Notes under the pieces: model-generated | Told to the model about the DNA's origin: nothing | Database searches by the model: none | What the model saw: the letters and a program-made list of their open reading frames with translations, nothing else | Shown here: positions 50,684-59,263 of the stretch, in pieces | Position numbering within the stretch: the stretch's first letter is position 1 | Layout: each line of letters starts with the position of its first letter | NCBI RefSeq assembly: GCF_000725545.1 | Contig: NZ_JNZP01000030.1 | Span: 1-64,000 of the forward strand | DNA length: 64,000 nt | Direction of reading: 5' to 3' | Source of the DNA: Streptomyces exfoliatus | GTDB taxonomy: Bacteria; Actinomycetota; Actinomycetes; Streptomycetales; Streptomycetaceae | Position numbers and translations under genes: made by a program

Positions 50684-51330
50684 GCCATGAGCGGGCGGTG
50701 GGCGTGGACGTACAGGTGCTGCTCGGGTTCGGCTGCCGGCCCGTGCGGCCGGTACAGGGCGGTGGAGTGGTGGACCACCTCCAGTCCCGCGTCTTCGAGG
50801 ACGCGCAGCTGGTCCTCGGTCGCCAGACTGCTCACCCTGACCTCGTGCCCCATCCACTCGATGCCGAGGAGCCGGATGTCACCCGGCACGGTGGCCATGA
50901 CGAACGACCCGCCCGGTGCGACCCACGAGGCCATCCGTGCCAGCGAGTCCGCGACGTCGGGCTGGTCCATCACCAGCAGCGGGAAGAAGGCGCACACCGC
51001 GTCGTACCCCCCGGCGGGGGGCCGGTAGGTCCGCACGTCGGCCTGCTCGAAGGCGGCCCCGGGCACCCGCTCCCCGGCCAGTCGTACCATCTCGCCCGAC
51101 ACGTCGATCCCGGTCACCCCGAAGCCGGCCCGCGTCAGGACCTCGGCCGTCGGGCGTCCCGTACCGCTGCCCACGTCCAGGACGCGCGCACCGGGCGTGA
51201 GGCGCTCCTTGAGCCAGTCGAGGGCGGCGAGCTGGCCGGGGATGTCCGCGAACACCTCCTCGTAGCGCGCGCCGACCTCGTCGAAGACCGCCGCGGCGGA
51301 CTCTCCTCCGGGCTGTGGGTTGTCGCTCAC
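50680..51330 (-). CDS. class I SAM-dependent methyltransferase
   Basis: 216 aa. Motif I VLDVGSGTGRPTAEVL, then GIDVSGEMVRLA (acidic end binding the SAM ribose), ADVRTYRPPAGGYDAVCAFFPLLVMD (motif II/III region) and the final HLYVHAHRP. Small-molecule methyltransferase of the UbiE/Methyltransf_25 type; substrate unknown. ATG at 51330. Not in an obvious operon. Confidence 0.85.
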   Translation of the reverse strand: MSDNPQPGGESAAAVFDEVGARYEEVFADIPGQLAALDWLKERLTPGARVLDVGSGTGRPTAEVLTRAGFGVTGIDVSGEMVRLAGERVPGAAFEQADVRTYRPPAGGYDAVCAFFPLLVMDQPDVADSLARMASWVAPGGSFVMATVPGDIRLLGIEWMGHEVRVSSLATEDQLRVLEDAGLEVVHHSTALYRPHGPAAEPEQHLYVHAHRPLMA

Positions 51331-51453
51331 TGTGCACCCTCCTCGTCCGGGTGAAGCGCGGCCACCGACACCCGCGGTCGGGGCCGTCGGCCCTCAGCAT
51401 GCCAAGAGCCGGGCGTCGGGAGGGAGTCGCGGCGCGGTGGGAACGCGCCGGAG

Positions 51454-52275
51454 TCACGCCTCCTGGGCGGGCTCCCGCCACGGGGGCGCGAGCTCCAGGG
51501 GTGCGAGGTCCGGGCGCTTGGCGGTGCGGTCGTCGCCCGAGGAGTGGCCGCGCAGGCGGCGGGTGATCCAGGGCCCGAGGAAGTCGGCGGCCCAGCGCAG
51601 TTCGACGGCGCCGGCTCGCAGGCCGACGGGCCGCGGCGGCGCGGGGGTGGGCAGGGGACGGGTCCAGGCGTCGTCGCTGCCGGGCAGGGCGAGCGCCTGG
51701 GCGACGGCGGCGGCGATGCGCTCGTGGCCGAGGGGGCCGGCGTGCAGGCGGTCAGCGCTCCACAGGCGGGGATCGGTGACGACGGCGTGGTGGCCGGTCT
51801 CGGCGACGGCGACGCCGTGCCGGTGCGCGGCCTCGCGGATGCGGTGGTTGAGGGCGGTGACGCGGTGGCTGACCGGCCGGGCCAGCGGGGTGATGCGGGC
51901 GACGTCCGGGAAGGTGAGGGTGGCGACGCGCGTGCCCTGTGCGGTGAGCGCGGCGAACATCGCCTCCAGGTGGCCGGCGACCTCGTCGGCGTCGAAGCGG
52001 GGCCGCAGCAGGTCGTTGACGCCGGCCACCACCGTCGCCAGGTCCGGCCGCAGGGCGAGCGCGGGACCGAGCTGCCCTGCGTGGACCTGCCCGGCCAGCC
52101 GGCCCCTGACGGCGAGATTGGCGTACCGCAGGCCGGGGTTGTGGCGTGCCAGGTGCTCGGCGAGGCGGTCGGCCCAGCCGCGGAGCCCCGCCACGTCGTC
52201 GCCGTCGCCGACGCCTTCGGTCTGACTGTCGCCGAGGGCCACGTACCGCGAGAAGGGAACCTGTGCGCCGGGCAT
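51454..52275 (-). CDS. SGNH/GDSL hydrolase
   Basis: 273 aa. Block I VALGDSQTEGVGDGDD (Ser nucleophile), block II NLAVRGRLAGQV (Gly), block III GVNDLL (Asn), block V DRLHAGPLGH (Asp/His). No signal peptide, unlike many extracellular SGNH enzymes. A ~65-residue C-terminal extension (PTPAPPRPVGLRAGAVELRWAADFLGPWITRRL) ends it. Intracellular esterase or lipase-like. ATG at 52275 next to an AT-rich patch near 52350-52370 that may be its promoter. Confidence 0.85.
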   Translation of the reverse strand: MPGAQVPFSRYVALGDSQTEGVGDGDDVAGLRGWADRLAEHLARHNPGLRYANLAVRGRLAGQVHAGQLGPALALRPDLATVVAGVNDLLRPRFDADEVAGHLEAMFAALTAQGTRVATLTFPDVARITPLARPVSHRVTALNHRIREAAHRHGVAVAETGHHAVVTDPRLWSADRLHAGPLGHERIAAAVAQALALPGSDDAWTRPLPTPAPPRPVGLRAGAVELRWAADFLGPWITRRLRGHSSGDDRTAKRPDLAPLELAPPWREPAQEA

Positions 52276-52459
52276 GGCATGGCCTCTGTTTCGGTGGACG
52301 CCGAGGACGGGGACGACGACTGCGGCACGACCATAGCCCCCCAGACACTTATTCAACTAATTGCGTATGGCGGCGGGGGTCGTGTGGACGGAAGACCTAG
52401 GTCTGTCGTGGGAGGCCTCCTGGTCCGTGGGCCCGATGCGGCGCCGACCGGCCTCGGGC

Positions 52460-52465
52460 TAGCGT
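52460..52465 (+). promoter_or_regulatory. -10 element of a leaderless promoter (TAGCGT)
   Basis: TAGCGT is 6 nt before the GTG at 52472, with no ribosome site between. Same architecture as at 17752 and 20999. Confidence 0.5.
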
Positions 52466-52471
52466 GCGAGC

Positions 52472-53035
52472 GTGCTGCAGAAGACCCCCACCGTGCCCAC
52501 CGTCACCGACCTCGCCATCCCCCCTGGCGAGGGGGTGAGCCACGACGAGTTCCGGGCGGCGATGTCCCGCCTCGCCGCGGGGGTGGTCCTGGTGACCGCG
52601 CACAACCCCACCGACGGCCCGGACGGCGAGGACGTCGGCATGACGGCCACCTCCTTCCTCTCGGTCTCCCTGGACCCGCCGCTCGTCCTGGTCAGCCTCC
52701 GCACCGGCTCCCGCATGGACGGCCTGCTCACCGAGCTCCCGGTCTGGGGGGTCTCGGTCCTCGCCGAGAGCCAGTGGCACGTCGCGGGCCGCTTCGCGAC
52801 GAAGGGCCGCGTCTCCGACCGGCTCCTCTTCGCCGACCTCCCGTACACGCGGGGCGAGGAGAGCGGGGCGCCGCTGATGGGCGGGGCGCTCGCGACCCTG
52901 GAGTGCCGCACCGAGAACCGTGTCGTGGCCGGCGACCACACGCTCGTGATCGGCCGGGTCCTGACGGCGGGCCTGCCCTCGGAGGACGGCTGGTCGCTCG
53001 CCTACTTCCGGGGTGGCTACCGCCGCCTGGCGTAG
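52472..53035 (+). CDS. flavin reductase (FMN-binding split-barrel) protein
   Basis: 187 aa. GMTATSFLSVSLDPPLVLVSLRTGSRMDGLLTELPVWGVSVLAESQWHVAGRFATKGR is diagnostic of the flavin-reductase-like family that supplies FMNH2 to two-component monooxygenases or acts on FMN directly. The end GWSLAYFRGGYRRLA is typical. No partner monooxygenase is adjacent; the nearest flavin monooxygenase is 61472-62590. GTG at 52472. Confidence 0.85.
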   Translation: MLQKTPTVPTVTDLAIPPGEGVSHDEFRAAMSRLAAGVVLVTAHNPTDGPDGEDVGMTATSFLSVSLDPPLVLVSLRTGSRMDGLLTELPVWGVSVLAESQWHVAGRFATKGRVSDRLLFADLPYTRGEESGAPLMGGALATLECRTENRVVAGDHTLVIGRVLTAGLPSEDGWSLAYFRGGYRRLA

Positions 53036-53223
53036 GACCGGCCCGCCCGCGACGCGCCGGATCGGGCGCGCTCGGCTCAGACGGGGACCCAGCACGGGAG
53101 CCCGGTCGAACTCCCCTTCCCCGCACGGGTGGACAACCCACTTGACCAGGTGTCAGTCCCGCAGGTCAGAATGGCCGCGGCGGTCTCCGAGGCCGCTTGT
53201 CCGAGAACCGGGGAGGACCCACC

Positions 53224-53610
53224 ATGCGCGTCACCGCCTTCGACCACCTGGTGCTGAACGTCACCGACGTCGACAGGGCGCTCGACTTCTACACGGGCCC
53301 CCTCGGCCTGGCACCCGAGCGCGTCGAGGAGTGGCGGGCCGGCAAGGTGCCCTTCCCGTCGGTGCGCATCGACGAGAGCACCGTCATCGACCTCTTCTCC
53401 CGCCCGCGCGGCGAGTCGAACGTCGACCACATCTGCCTCGTCGTCGACCCCTTGGACTGGCAGGAGGTCATCGCCTCCGGGACGTTCGACGTCGTCGAGG
53501 GCCCCGTACCGCGCTGGGGCGCCCGTGGTTCGGCGCAGTCGGTCTACGTCAAGGACCCCGACGGCAACACCGTCGAGCTGCGCTGGTACCCGCAGGACGC
53601 CGAGGCCTGA
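53224..53610 (+). CDS. VOC/glyoxalase-fold protein
   Basis: 128 aa. FDHLVLNVTDVDRALDFYTGPLGLAP, then DHICLVVDPLDWQEVIASG, and VYVKDPDGNTVELRWYP with the metal-ligand Glu. Candidate metal ligands His10, His~69 and Glu~120 match the glyoxalase/dioxygenase set. ATG at 53224 with a GGGGAGGA site. Followed 10 bp later by the ligand-binding protein gene, so the two probably are co-transcribed. Confidence 0.85.
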   Translation: MRVTAFDHLVLNVTDVDRALDFYTGPLGLAPERVEEWRAGKVPFPSVRIDESTVIDLFSRPRGESNVDHICLVVDPLDWQEVIASGTFDVVEGPVPRWGARGSAQSVYVKDPDGNTVELRWYPQDAEA

Positions 53611-53620
53611 GGGGCGACGC

Positions 53621-54724
53621 GTGCGCACGCCGTCATCGCCGGGTGAAGCGGAGCGGGCCGAGGAGCCGGCCGTCCGGATCGGCGCTCTCGTTCCGCTGAC
53701 CCGGCCCGGCTGGGCCGAGGCGGGCCGGCACCTGCTCGCCGGGCTCGAACTGGCCGTTCGCGAGGTCAACGCCACCGGCGGGGTCGCCGGAAGACCGCTT
53801 GAGCTGGTGGTACGGGACACCGCGGCCGATCCGGAGAAGGCCGCGGCGGCCGTGGACGAACTGGCCCGCCTGGGCGTCGCCGCCGTGGCGGGGGAGTACC
53901 ACAGCGTCGTCGCCCGTGCCGCCGCCGCCAGGGCCGACGCCCTCGGCCTGCCGTACCTCTGCTCGTCGGCGGTCCTCGACGCGCTCACCGAGCAGCCGAC
54001 GGACCAGGTCGCGCGCATCGCGCCGGCGCAGTCCCACGGCTGGCGGATCTACGCGGACTTCCTCCTCGGCGCCGGTCACCGGCGCATCGCCGTGGCAGCC
54101 GAGCCCAGCGTCTACTGGGCGTCCGGGACCCGCATCCTGCGGGACCACCTCGCCCCACGCGGCGGCACCGTCATCGGACTCGACATGCGCGCGCTCTCTC
54201 CCGCGGCCGTGTGCGACGCACTCGTCGACCACCGCGCGACGGCCCTCCTGCTCCTGGTCGGCCACCCGGAGCCCGCCGTACCGGTCGTCAAGGCCGTCCG
54301 CCACGACCCGCGACTCTCCGACGTCCTGATCGGTGCTCCGGCCGGGCAGCCGGAGTTCCACGAATGGGCGGCGGCACTGGGCGACGACGGCGCCGCGATC
54401 CCGTTCCTGCGTTACCGGCCCGAGCACCTCGGGCCACTCGGCGCGCACGTCGAGACGGTCCTGCGCGAAAGGCTGGGCGAGGCGCCCTCGTTCGTCGCCT
54501 TCGAGGGGTACGACACGGTCGTCGTCCTCGCCGACGTCCTGCGCACGCGAGGGGCGGGCACCGCCGTGTCCTGGCCGGGCGTCGTGGTGGAAGGCACCCG
54601 CGGGCAGATCCGGTTCTCCCGCACGCCGGGGATCAGCGCCTGGCAGTGGGCGTGGGCGCCGGTCCACGTCGTCGACCGCGACCCCGCCGACCCCGACCGC
54701 TTCCGGACCCTCCACGCCGGCTGA
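53621..54724 (+). CDS. leucine/amide-binding-type periplasmic-fold protein without signal peptide
   Basis: 367 aa, type-1 periplasmic-binding fold: RIGALVPLTRPGWAEAGRHLLAGLELAVREVNATGGVAGRPLELVVRDTAADPEKAAAAVDELARLGVAAVAGEYHSVVARAAAA (pattern) is the LivJ/AmiC start, with FVAFEGYDTVVVLADVLR later. It lacks a signal peptide or lipobox (starts VRTPSSPGEAERAEEPA) and no ABC subunits are nearby, so it is unlikely to serve a transporter. An intracellular ligand sensor like AmiC, or an amino-acid-type ligand binder controlling the VOC partner, is more likely. GTG at 53621 with an AGGGG site. Confidence 0.75.
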   Translation: MRTPSSPGEAERAEEPAVRIGALVPLTRPGWAEAGRHLLAGLELAVREVNATGGVAGRPLELVVRDTAADPEKAAAAVDELARLGVAAVAGEYHSVVARAAAARADALGLPYLCSSAVLDALTEQPTDQVARIAPAQSHGWRIYADFLLGAGHRRIAVAAEPSVYWASGTRILRDHLAPRGGTVIGLDMRALSPAAVCDALVDHRATALLLLVGHPEPAVPVVKAVRHDPRLSDVLIGAPAGQPEFHEWAAALGDDGAAIPFLRYRPEHLGPLGAHVETVLRERLGEAPSFVAFEGYDTVVVLADVLRTRGAGTAVSWPGVVVEGTRGQIRFSRTPGISAWQWAWAPVHVVDRDPADPDRFRTLHAG

Positions 54725-54756
54725 GCGGGCGGGCCCCGCTCCGTCACCGTGCCTCG

Positions 54757-55761
54757 TCACCGTGCCTCGCGCAGCCGAACGAGATAGACGGCGGTCACCG
54801 CGACGGCACGGTCGGGGTCCCGCGACAGCTCCACGAGGGCCCGTGACGCGGTGGGCCCCGGGATGTCCGCCAGGGCCTGGGTCAGCCGCACGCGTGCGGG
54901 TGCCTCCGTGGTGTCCTCGGCGAGGAGGCCGACGAGCCGGGCGGCGATCCGTTCCGCCGTCGCCGGGTCGCTCGCGAGCGAGGCCAGCGCGTCGGCCGCG
55001 TCGGTGTCGTTCCTTCCCGCCACGATCATGTCGACGAGCGTCGGCAGCCCGTCGGCCGCTCCCCGCGCTCCGAGCGCGAGCGCCGCATGCCCGCGGACCA
55101 CGACGTCGGGGTGCGCGAGGGCCTCCCGCAGCCGGGCGGTGGCCTCGGCGCCGGGCAACTCGGCGAGGGACACGACGGCACGCTGCCGCACCGCCGCCAC
55201 CGGGGAGCCGAGGCCCTCGGCGAGCAGGGCCGTGGCGTCCTCGCCCGATCGGGCGAGCGCCCACCGCAGGGCTCCGGCGACGTTCGTGTCCGTCTCGCTC
55301 AGTACGGCCTCCGCCAGGGCCTCCACGGGCACCGGAACCTCGTCGACCGAGGAGAGCGCCGCGCGCTGGCGGGCGTCGGCGCTCGTCGAGCGGAGCGCGT
55401 GGAGGAACGAGACGACCTGCAGGACGTCCTCCCAGCCGGTGGGGTCCGCCGCGTCGATCCGGCGCAGCCGGGTGAGCAACTCCGTCTCGGCCGCGAGGCG
55501 TTCACGGGTCTGGCGGATGAGGTCGGCGACGAGCGCCGAGGGCGTGAAGCCGGGATCGTCGAGCGCGCGCCCGATCTCCCGCAGCGAGAGCCCCAGTGAC
55601 CGCAGGCTCTCGATGTGGAAGATCCGCCGGATGTCCGCGCCGGAGTACTCCCGGTAGCCCGAGCCCGTACGGCCCGACGGCCGCACCAGACCGAGCGACT
55701 CGTAATGCCGGAGCATGCGGGCACTGACCCCGGACCGCCGCGCCACCTCACCGATCAACAC
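54757..55761 (-). CDS. MerR regulator with C-terminal HEAT repeats
   Basis: 334 aa. Residues ~1-70 form a MerR HTH (IGEVARRSGVSARMLRHYESLGLVRPSGRTGSGYREYSGADIRRIFHIESLRSLGLSLREIG), ~70-110 the dimerisation coil, and ~130-334 a chain of HEAT-like helical repeats (ALARSGEDATALLAEGLGSPVAAVRQRAVVSLAELPGAEATARLREALAHPDVVVRGHAALALG). HEAT repeats usually bind proteins, so this regulator may sense a partner protein rather than a small ligand. It starts 3 bp after the HEAT protein gene's stop. A 13-bp tandem repeat (CGTCACCGTGCCT, 54742-54767) marks its 3' end. Confidence 0.9.
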   Translation of the reverse strand: MLIGEVARRSGVSARMLRHYESLGLVRPSGRTGSGYREYSGADIRRIFHIESLRSLGLSLREIGRALDDPGFTPSALVADLIRQTRERLAAETELLTRLRRIDAADPTGWEDVLQVVSFLHALRSTSADARQRAALSSVDEVPVPVEALAEAVLSETDTNVAGALRWALARSGEDATALLAEGLGSPVAAVRQRAVVSLAELPGAEATARLREALAHPDVVVRGHAALALGARGAADGLPTLVDMIVAGRNDTDAADALASLASDPATAERIAARLVGLLAEDTTEAPARVRLTQALADIPGPTASRALVELSRDPDRAVAVTAVYLVRLREAR

Positions 55762-55764
55762 GCT

Positions 55765-56436
55765 CTATTTTCCCTCCTGACCCCACCCGTCGAGGGCCAC
55801 GACGCGCTTCGCCTCCTCGATCGCGGACTCGAAGCCCATGTCGGGCTCCTGCAGCAGTTGTTCGGTGGCGAGGGCGTGCGTGCGCACCCGCGGGTCGGGG
55901 TCCGTCGCCGCGGCCCGCAGAGCGGGGACGACGACGTCGCCCAGGGCGACGAGCGCCCGGCTGAGACTCAGCCGGGTCTCCCGCTCACCGCGCCCGAGCT
56001 GGGTCGCGAGCACCGTGGCCAGAGCGGCCTCCTCGCCTTCCGGTACGAGCAGGACCGCGGCCCGCCAGGCGCTCCGCGCCACCTCGTCGTCGGCGTCGGA
56101 CAGCAGCGCGCGGGTGATCGCCGGCCACGCGGACCGGTCCCCGATCTTGGACAGCGTGTGCAGGGCCTGGCTCCGTGCCTGCGGACGCTCCGAGCGGACC
56201 TCGCGGAGCAGCTCGGGGAGCGTCAGGGACACCGGGTGCCGGGTGAGCGCCCAGGTCAGCATGTCGCGGACGAAGAACTCGGGCTCGATCGCGCTGCGCT
56301 CGACGAGCTTGTCGACGAAGCACGGGTCCGGCGTCGTACCGACCGCCAGAGCCGCCCGCAGCCGCACGGACGCACTGCCGTCCTCCAGAGCCCGGAGCGC
56401 TCGTGCCCCATCCGTGTCCTGTGTCCTCATGGTCAT
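55765..56436 (-). CDS. HEAT-repeat protein, partner of the MerR-HEAT regulator
   Basis: 223 aa, almost all HEAT/Armadillo-type helical pairs (ALRALEDGSASVRLRAALAVG, LREVRSERPQARSQALHTLSKIG, TRALLSDADDEVARSAWRAAVLLVP, VVPALRAAATDPDPRVRTHALATEQLL). Ends EAKRVVALDGWGQEGK. No enzymatic motif. ATG at 56436 with a GAGGAGG site. First gene of a two-gene operon with the MerR-HEAT gene, downstream of a MerR promoter. Confidence 0.85.
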   Translation of the reverse strand: MTMRTQDTDGARALRALEDGSASVRLRAALAVGTTPDPCFVDKLVERSAIEPEFFVRDMLTWALTRHPVSLTLPELLREVRSERPQARSQALHTLSKIGDRSAWPAITRALLSDADDEVARSAWRAAVLLVPEGEEAALATVLATQLGRGERETRLSLSRALVALGDVVVPALRAAATDPDPRVRTHALATEQLLQEPDMGFESAIEEAKRVVALDGWGQEGK

Positions 56437-56458
56437 CGGGACCACCTCCTCGGCAAGC

Positions 56459-56489
56459 AGTGAAGGCCTTGTCACCGTGTCAAGGTCAA
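56459..56489 (-). promoter_or_regulatory. MerR-type promoter and dyad
   Basis: On the minus strand TTGACC (56489-56484), a 19-bp spacer, TTCACT (56464-56459). The spacer holds CCTTGaCAC-g-GTGaCAAGG (56467-56485), a dyad with one mismatch pair. The long 19-bp spacer bridged by a palindrome is the signature of MerR-activated promoters. It feeds the HEAT/MerR-HEAT operon. Confidence 0.8.
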
Positions 56490-56624
56490 GCGGGCCCACC
56501 GCGCGAGGTCGCGTTCCCGACCGCTCCCCTTACGGGGGAAAGGGTTTCCCCCTAGCCTCACCCCTGCTCGCACGTTACCTGTCGGTCAACGAAACGATGA
56601 TGGGCGTACGGCCCGGAGGTTGCC

Positions 56625-58511
56625 ATGAGTTCCGCACAGCACCTGCTCGAAAGCCGCCCCGCGTCCATGGCGCACCTCTTCCTCGCGCGGGTCGAGGCAA
56701 CCCCCGACGGGGAGGCGTACCGCTATCCCGTGGCGGCCGACGGCGGTGCTCACGGCACCGAGGTGTGGCGGTCGCTGACGTGGTCCGGGACCGCCGAACG
56801 CGTGAAGTCGATCGCGGCCGGTCTGCTCGCCCTCGGGCTGCGCCCCGAGGAACGGGTGGCCATCTCCTCCTCGACCCGCGTGGAGTGGATTCTCGCCGAT
56901 CTGGGCGTGATGTGCGCGGGAGCCGCCGCAACCGCCGTCTATCCGAGCACCGACGCCGACGAGACGGCGTACATCCTCGCCGACTCCGGCAGCAGGGCGG
57001 TCTTCGTCGAGGACGCCGTCCAGCTCGCCAAGGTGGTCGCCCACACGGACCGGCTGCCCGGCCTCGACCACGCGATCCTCTTCGACGCCGACGGGGACGT
57101 GCCCCGGGTGGACGGGCTCGAGGTGCTGACCCTGTCCGAGCTGGAGCGGCGCGGCACGGCGTACCTGCGGGAGCGTCCGGACGCGGTCGACACGGCGGTC
57201 CGGGCCATCGGGCCCGAGCATCTCGCCACCCTCATCTACACCTCCGGCACGACCGGCCGCCCCAAGGGCGTGCGCCTGGTGCACGACTGCTGGTCCTACC
57301 AGGGCGTCGCGCAGGAGGTGAGCGGACTGCTGCGCCCCGACGACGTGCAGTTCCTGTGGCTGCCGCTGTCCCACGTCTTCGGCAACGCCCTGATCGCCGG
57401 CCAGGTGAGGACCGGCCACGTGATCGCCGTGGACGGGCGGATCGACCGCATCGTCGCCAACCTGCCCGCCGTCCGGCCCACCGTCATGGCGTCCGCGCCG
57501 AGGATCTTCGAGAAGGTCTACAACGGCATCGCGGGCAGGGCGAGGGCCGAGGGCGGCCTCACGTACAAGATCTTCCTGTGGGCGGCGCAGGTCGCCCGTG
57601 ACCACGCGCGGACCGGCCAGGAACGCAGGGCGGCGACCGGGCGGAGCACCGTGCCCCCGTGGCTCGCCGTGCGGCACGCCGTCGCCGACCGGCTGGTCTA
57701 CGGCAGAATCCGGGCGGCCTTCGGAGGGCGGCTGCGCGGGAGCGCGTCGGGCAGCGCGGCACTCGCCCCCGAGATCGGCTACTTCTTCGCCGGCGCGGGT
57801 GTGCCCGTGCTGGAGGGCTACGGCCTGACCGAGACCAGCGGAGGCTGCACCGTCAACCGTGCCGACGACTACCGGGTGGGTACGGTCGGCGTCCCCCTGC
57901 CGGGCACCGAGGTGCGGGTGGCCGAGGACGGCGAGCTGCTCCTGAGGGGGCCCGGTGTCATGCGCGGCTACCACAACCTCCCGGAGCAGACCGCCGAGGT
58001 GCTGGACGGCGACGGCTGGTTCCACACCGGCGACATCGGAGAAGTCGACGCGGACGGCTTCGTCCGGATCACCGACCGAAAGAAGGACCTGTTCAAGACC
58101 TCGGGCGGCAAGTACGTCGCACCCACGGAGATCGAGAGCCGGTTCAAGGCCGTCTGCCCGTACACCAGCAACATCGTCGTCATCGGCAACGGCCGCAACT
58201 ACTGCACCGCCCTGATCACGGTCGACGAGAGCGTCATCATGCCCTGGGCGGAGTCCCGGGGCCTCGGGGGCCGCAGCTACGCCGAGGTCGCCTCCTCGTC
58301 GGAGGCGCACGCGCTGATCGACGGCTTCGTGCAGCGCGTCAACGGCGATCTGCAGCGCTGGCAGACCATCAAGAAGTTCGCGGTCCTGCCGCGCGACCTC
58401 GACGTCGAACACGGCGAACTCACCCCGAGCCTCAAGGTCAAGCGGCCCGCGGTGGAGCGCGAGTACGCCGGGATCATCGAAGCCATGTACGAGGGTTCCC
58501 GCGAAGCGTGA
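56625..58511 (+). CDS. long-chain acyl-CoA ligase (FadD15-like)
   Basis: 628 aa, adenylate-forming enzyme. AMP-binding P-loop TLIYTSGTTGRPKGVRL, GYGLTET, VRITDRKKDLFKTSGGKYVAPTEIE (hinge and A8) and the lysine region LTPSLKVKR (A10-like). The 600+ aa length and LWLPLSHVFGN fit the membrane-associated long-chain FadD family. ATG at 56625 with a CGGAGG site. Divergent from the HEAT/MerR-HEAT operon, so the MerR protein might also touch its promoter. Activates fatty acids for beta-oxidation, or for loading onto a lipopeptide if it belongs with the NRPS on the right. Confidence 0.9.
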   Translation: MSSAQHLLESRPASMAHLFLARVEATPDGEAYRYPVAADGGAHGTEVWRSLTWSGTAERVKSIAAGLLALGLRPEERVAISSSTRVEWILADLGVMCAGAAATAVYPSTDADETAYILADSGSRAVFVEDAVQLAKVVAHTDRLPGLDHAILFDADGDVPRVDGLEVLTLSELERRGTAYLRERPDAVDTAVRAIGPEHLATLIYTSGTTGRPKGVRLVHDCWSYQGVAQEVSGLLRPDDVQFLWLPLSHVFGNALIAGQVRTGHVIAVDGRIDRIVANLPAVRPTVMASAPRIFEKVYNGIAGRARAEGGLTYKIFLWAAQVARDHARTGQERRAATGRSTVPPWLAVRHAVADRLVYGRIRAAFGGRLRGSASGSAALAPEIGYFFAGAGVPVLEGYGLTETSGGCTVNRADDYRVGTVGVPLPGTEVRVAEDGELLLRGPGVMRGYHNLPEQTAEVLDGDGWFHTGDIGEVDADGFVRITDRKKDLFKTSGGKYVAPTEIESRFKAVCPYTSNIVVIGNGRNYCTALITVDESVIMPWAESRGLGGRSYAEVASSSEAHALIDGFVQRVNGDLQRWQTIKKFAVLPRDLDVEHGELTPSLKVKRPAVEREYAGIIEAMYEGSREA

Positions 58512-58614
58512 GGCCGAATGTCTCGACGGCGGGCCCATCGATCAGGGAAACTGTTCACAACAGGCCTACATCCAGGCCACGTTGAGCAACTTCTGCATCA
58601 TTACGGGGGAGAAC

Positions 58615-59169
58615 ATGGGAAGATCCATCCATCGCGGCTTGGCGCGCACCGCGGGCGCGGTCGCGGCGTCGCTCCTGATCATCGGCGGCACGGCCGGCAC
58701 CACGTTCGCCGCCGAGACCGACCGCACGGTCTCCGCCGCCGACACCTGGTACCCGTCGGTCGAGGTCAACAACAACTTCGCGGTGGTCGCGACCACGCAC
58801 CCCGACACGGTGGGCTGCAACGGGTACAACGTGACCGGGTCGGGCGCCTCCACCGGCAGGCCGATAGCCAGCGGCACCTGGACGCAGACGGAGGTGGCGT
58901 GCCTGGCGACCATCCCCGGCAAGTGGGACATCAAGGGGACGGCGAGCATCACGGAGGCCGACGGTGACAAGCTCACCATCAGCTACCAGCTCACCGCGCC
59001 GGTGACGTCGGACACCATGGTGTACCCGACCGGCACGTTCAAGATCACCGGAGGCGCCGGGAACTACGCGTTCGCGACCGGCAGCGGCAAGATGAACGCC
59101 CGGGTCAACCTCCTCGACCACGACCACGTCAGCAGCTCGCTCCTCGGCGAGATCCAGTACCTGGGCTGA
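58615..59169 (+). CDS. secreted protein, allene-oxide-cyclase-barrel-like fold
   Basis: 184 aa. The signal peptide ends near FAA|ETD (residues ~1-33). The mature part is beta-rich, with VYPTGTFKITGGAGNYAFATGSGKM near the end, the T-G-T-F-x-I-T-G-G-x-G-x-(Y/F) block that marks the calycin/AOC-barrel-like group. ATG at 58615 with a GGGGGAG site. A 34-nt gap and strong terminator (59203) bound it. Function unknown; many Streptomyces secrete such proteins. Confidence 0.65.
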   Translation: MGRSIHRGLARTAGAVAASLLIIGGTAGTTFAAETDRTVSAADTWYPSVEVNNNFAVVATTHPDTVGCNGYNVTGSGASTGRPIASGTWTQTEVACLATIPGKWDIKGTASITEADGDKLTISYQLTAPVTSDTMVYPTGTFKITGGAGNYAFATGSGKMNARVNLLDHDHVSSSLLGEIQYLG

Positions 59170-59202
59170 TCCGCCGGATGACAGCACCGTGACACCCTCA
59201 GA

Positions 59203-59226
59203 GCCGGCCCCGCCTTCGGGGCCGGC
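59203..59226. terminator. 10-bp hairpin terminator
   Basis: GCCGGCCCCG (59203-59212), CCTT loop, CGGGGCCGGC (59217-59226), followed by TTCGTCCTT, after the secreted-protein gene. Confidence 0.8.
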
Positions 59227-59263
59227 TTCGTCCTTCTGACTGCGCACCTCAAGGGGCCGCACC

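Noticed and set aside
56574..56590. FadR/PaaR-type operator before the acyl-CoA ligase (GTTACC…GTCAAC)
   Set aside because: Only 4 of 6 arm positions match and the spacing is not typical. Too weak to annotate.
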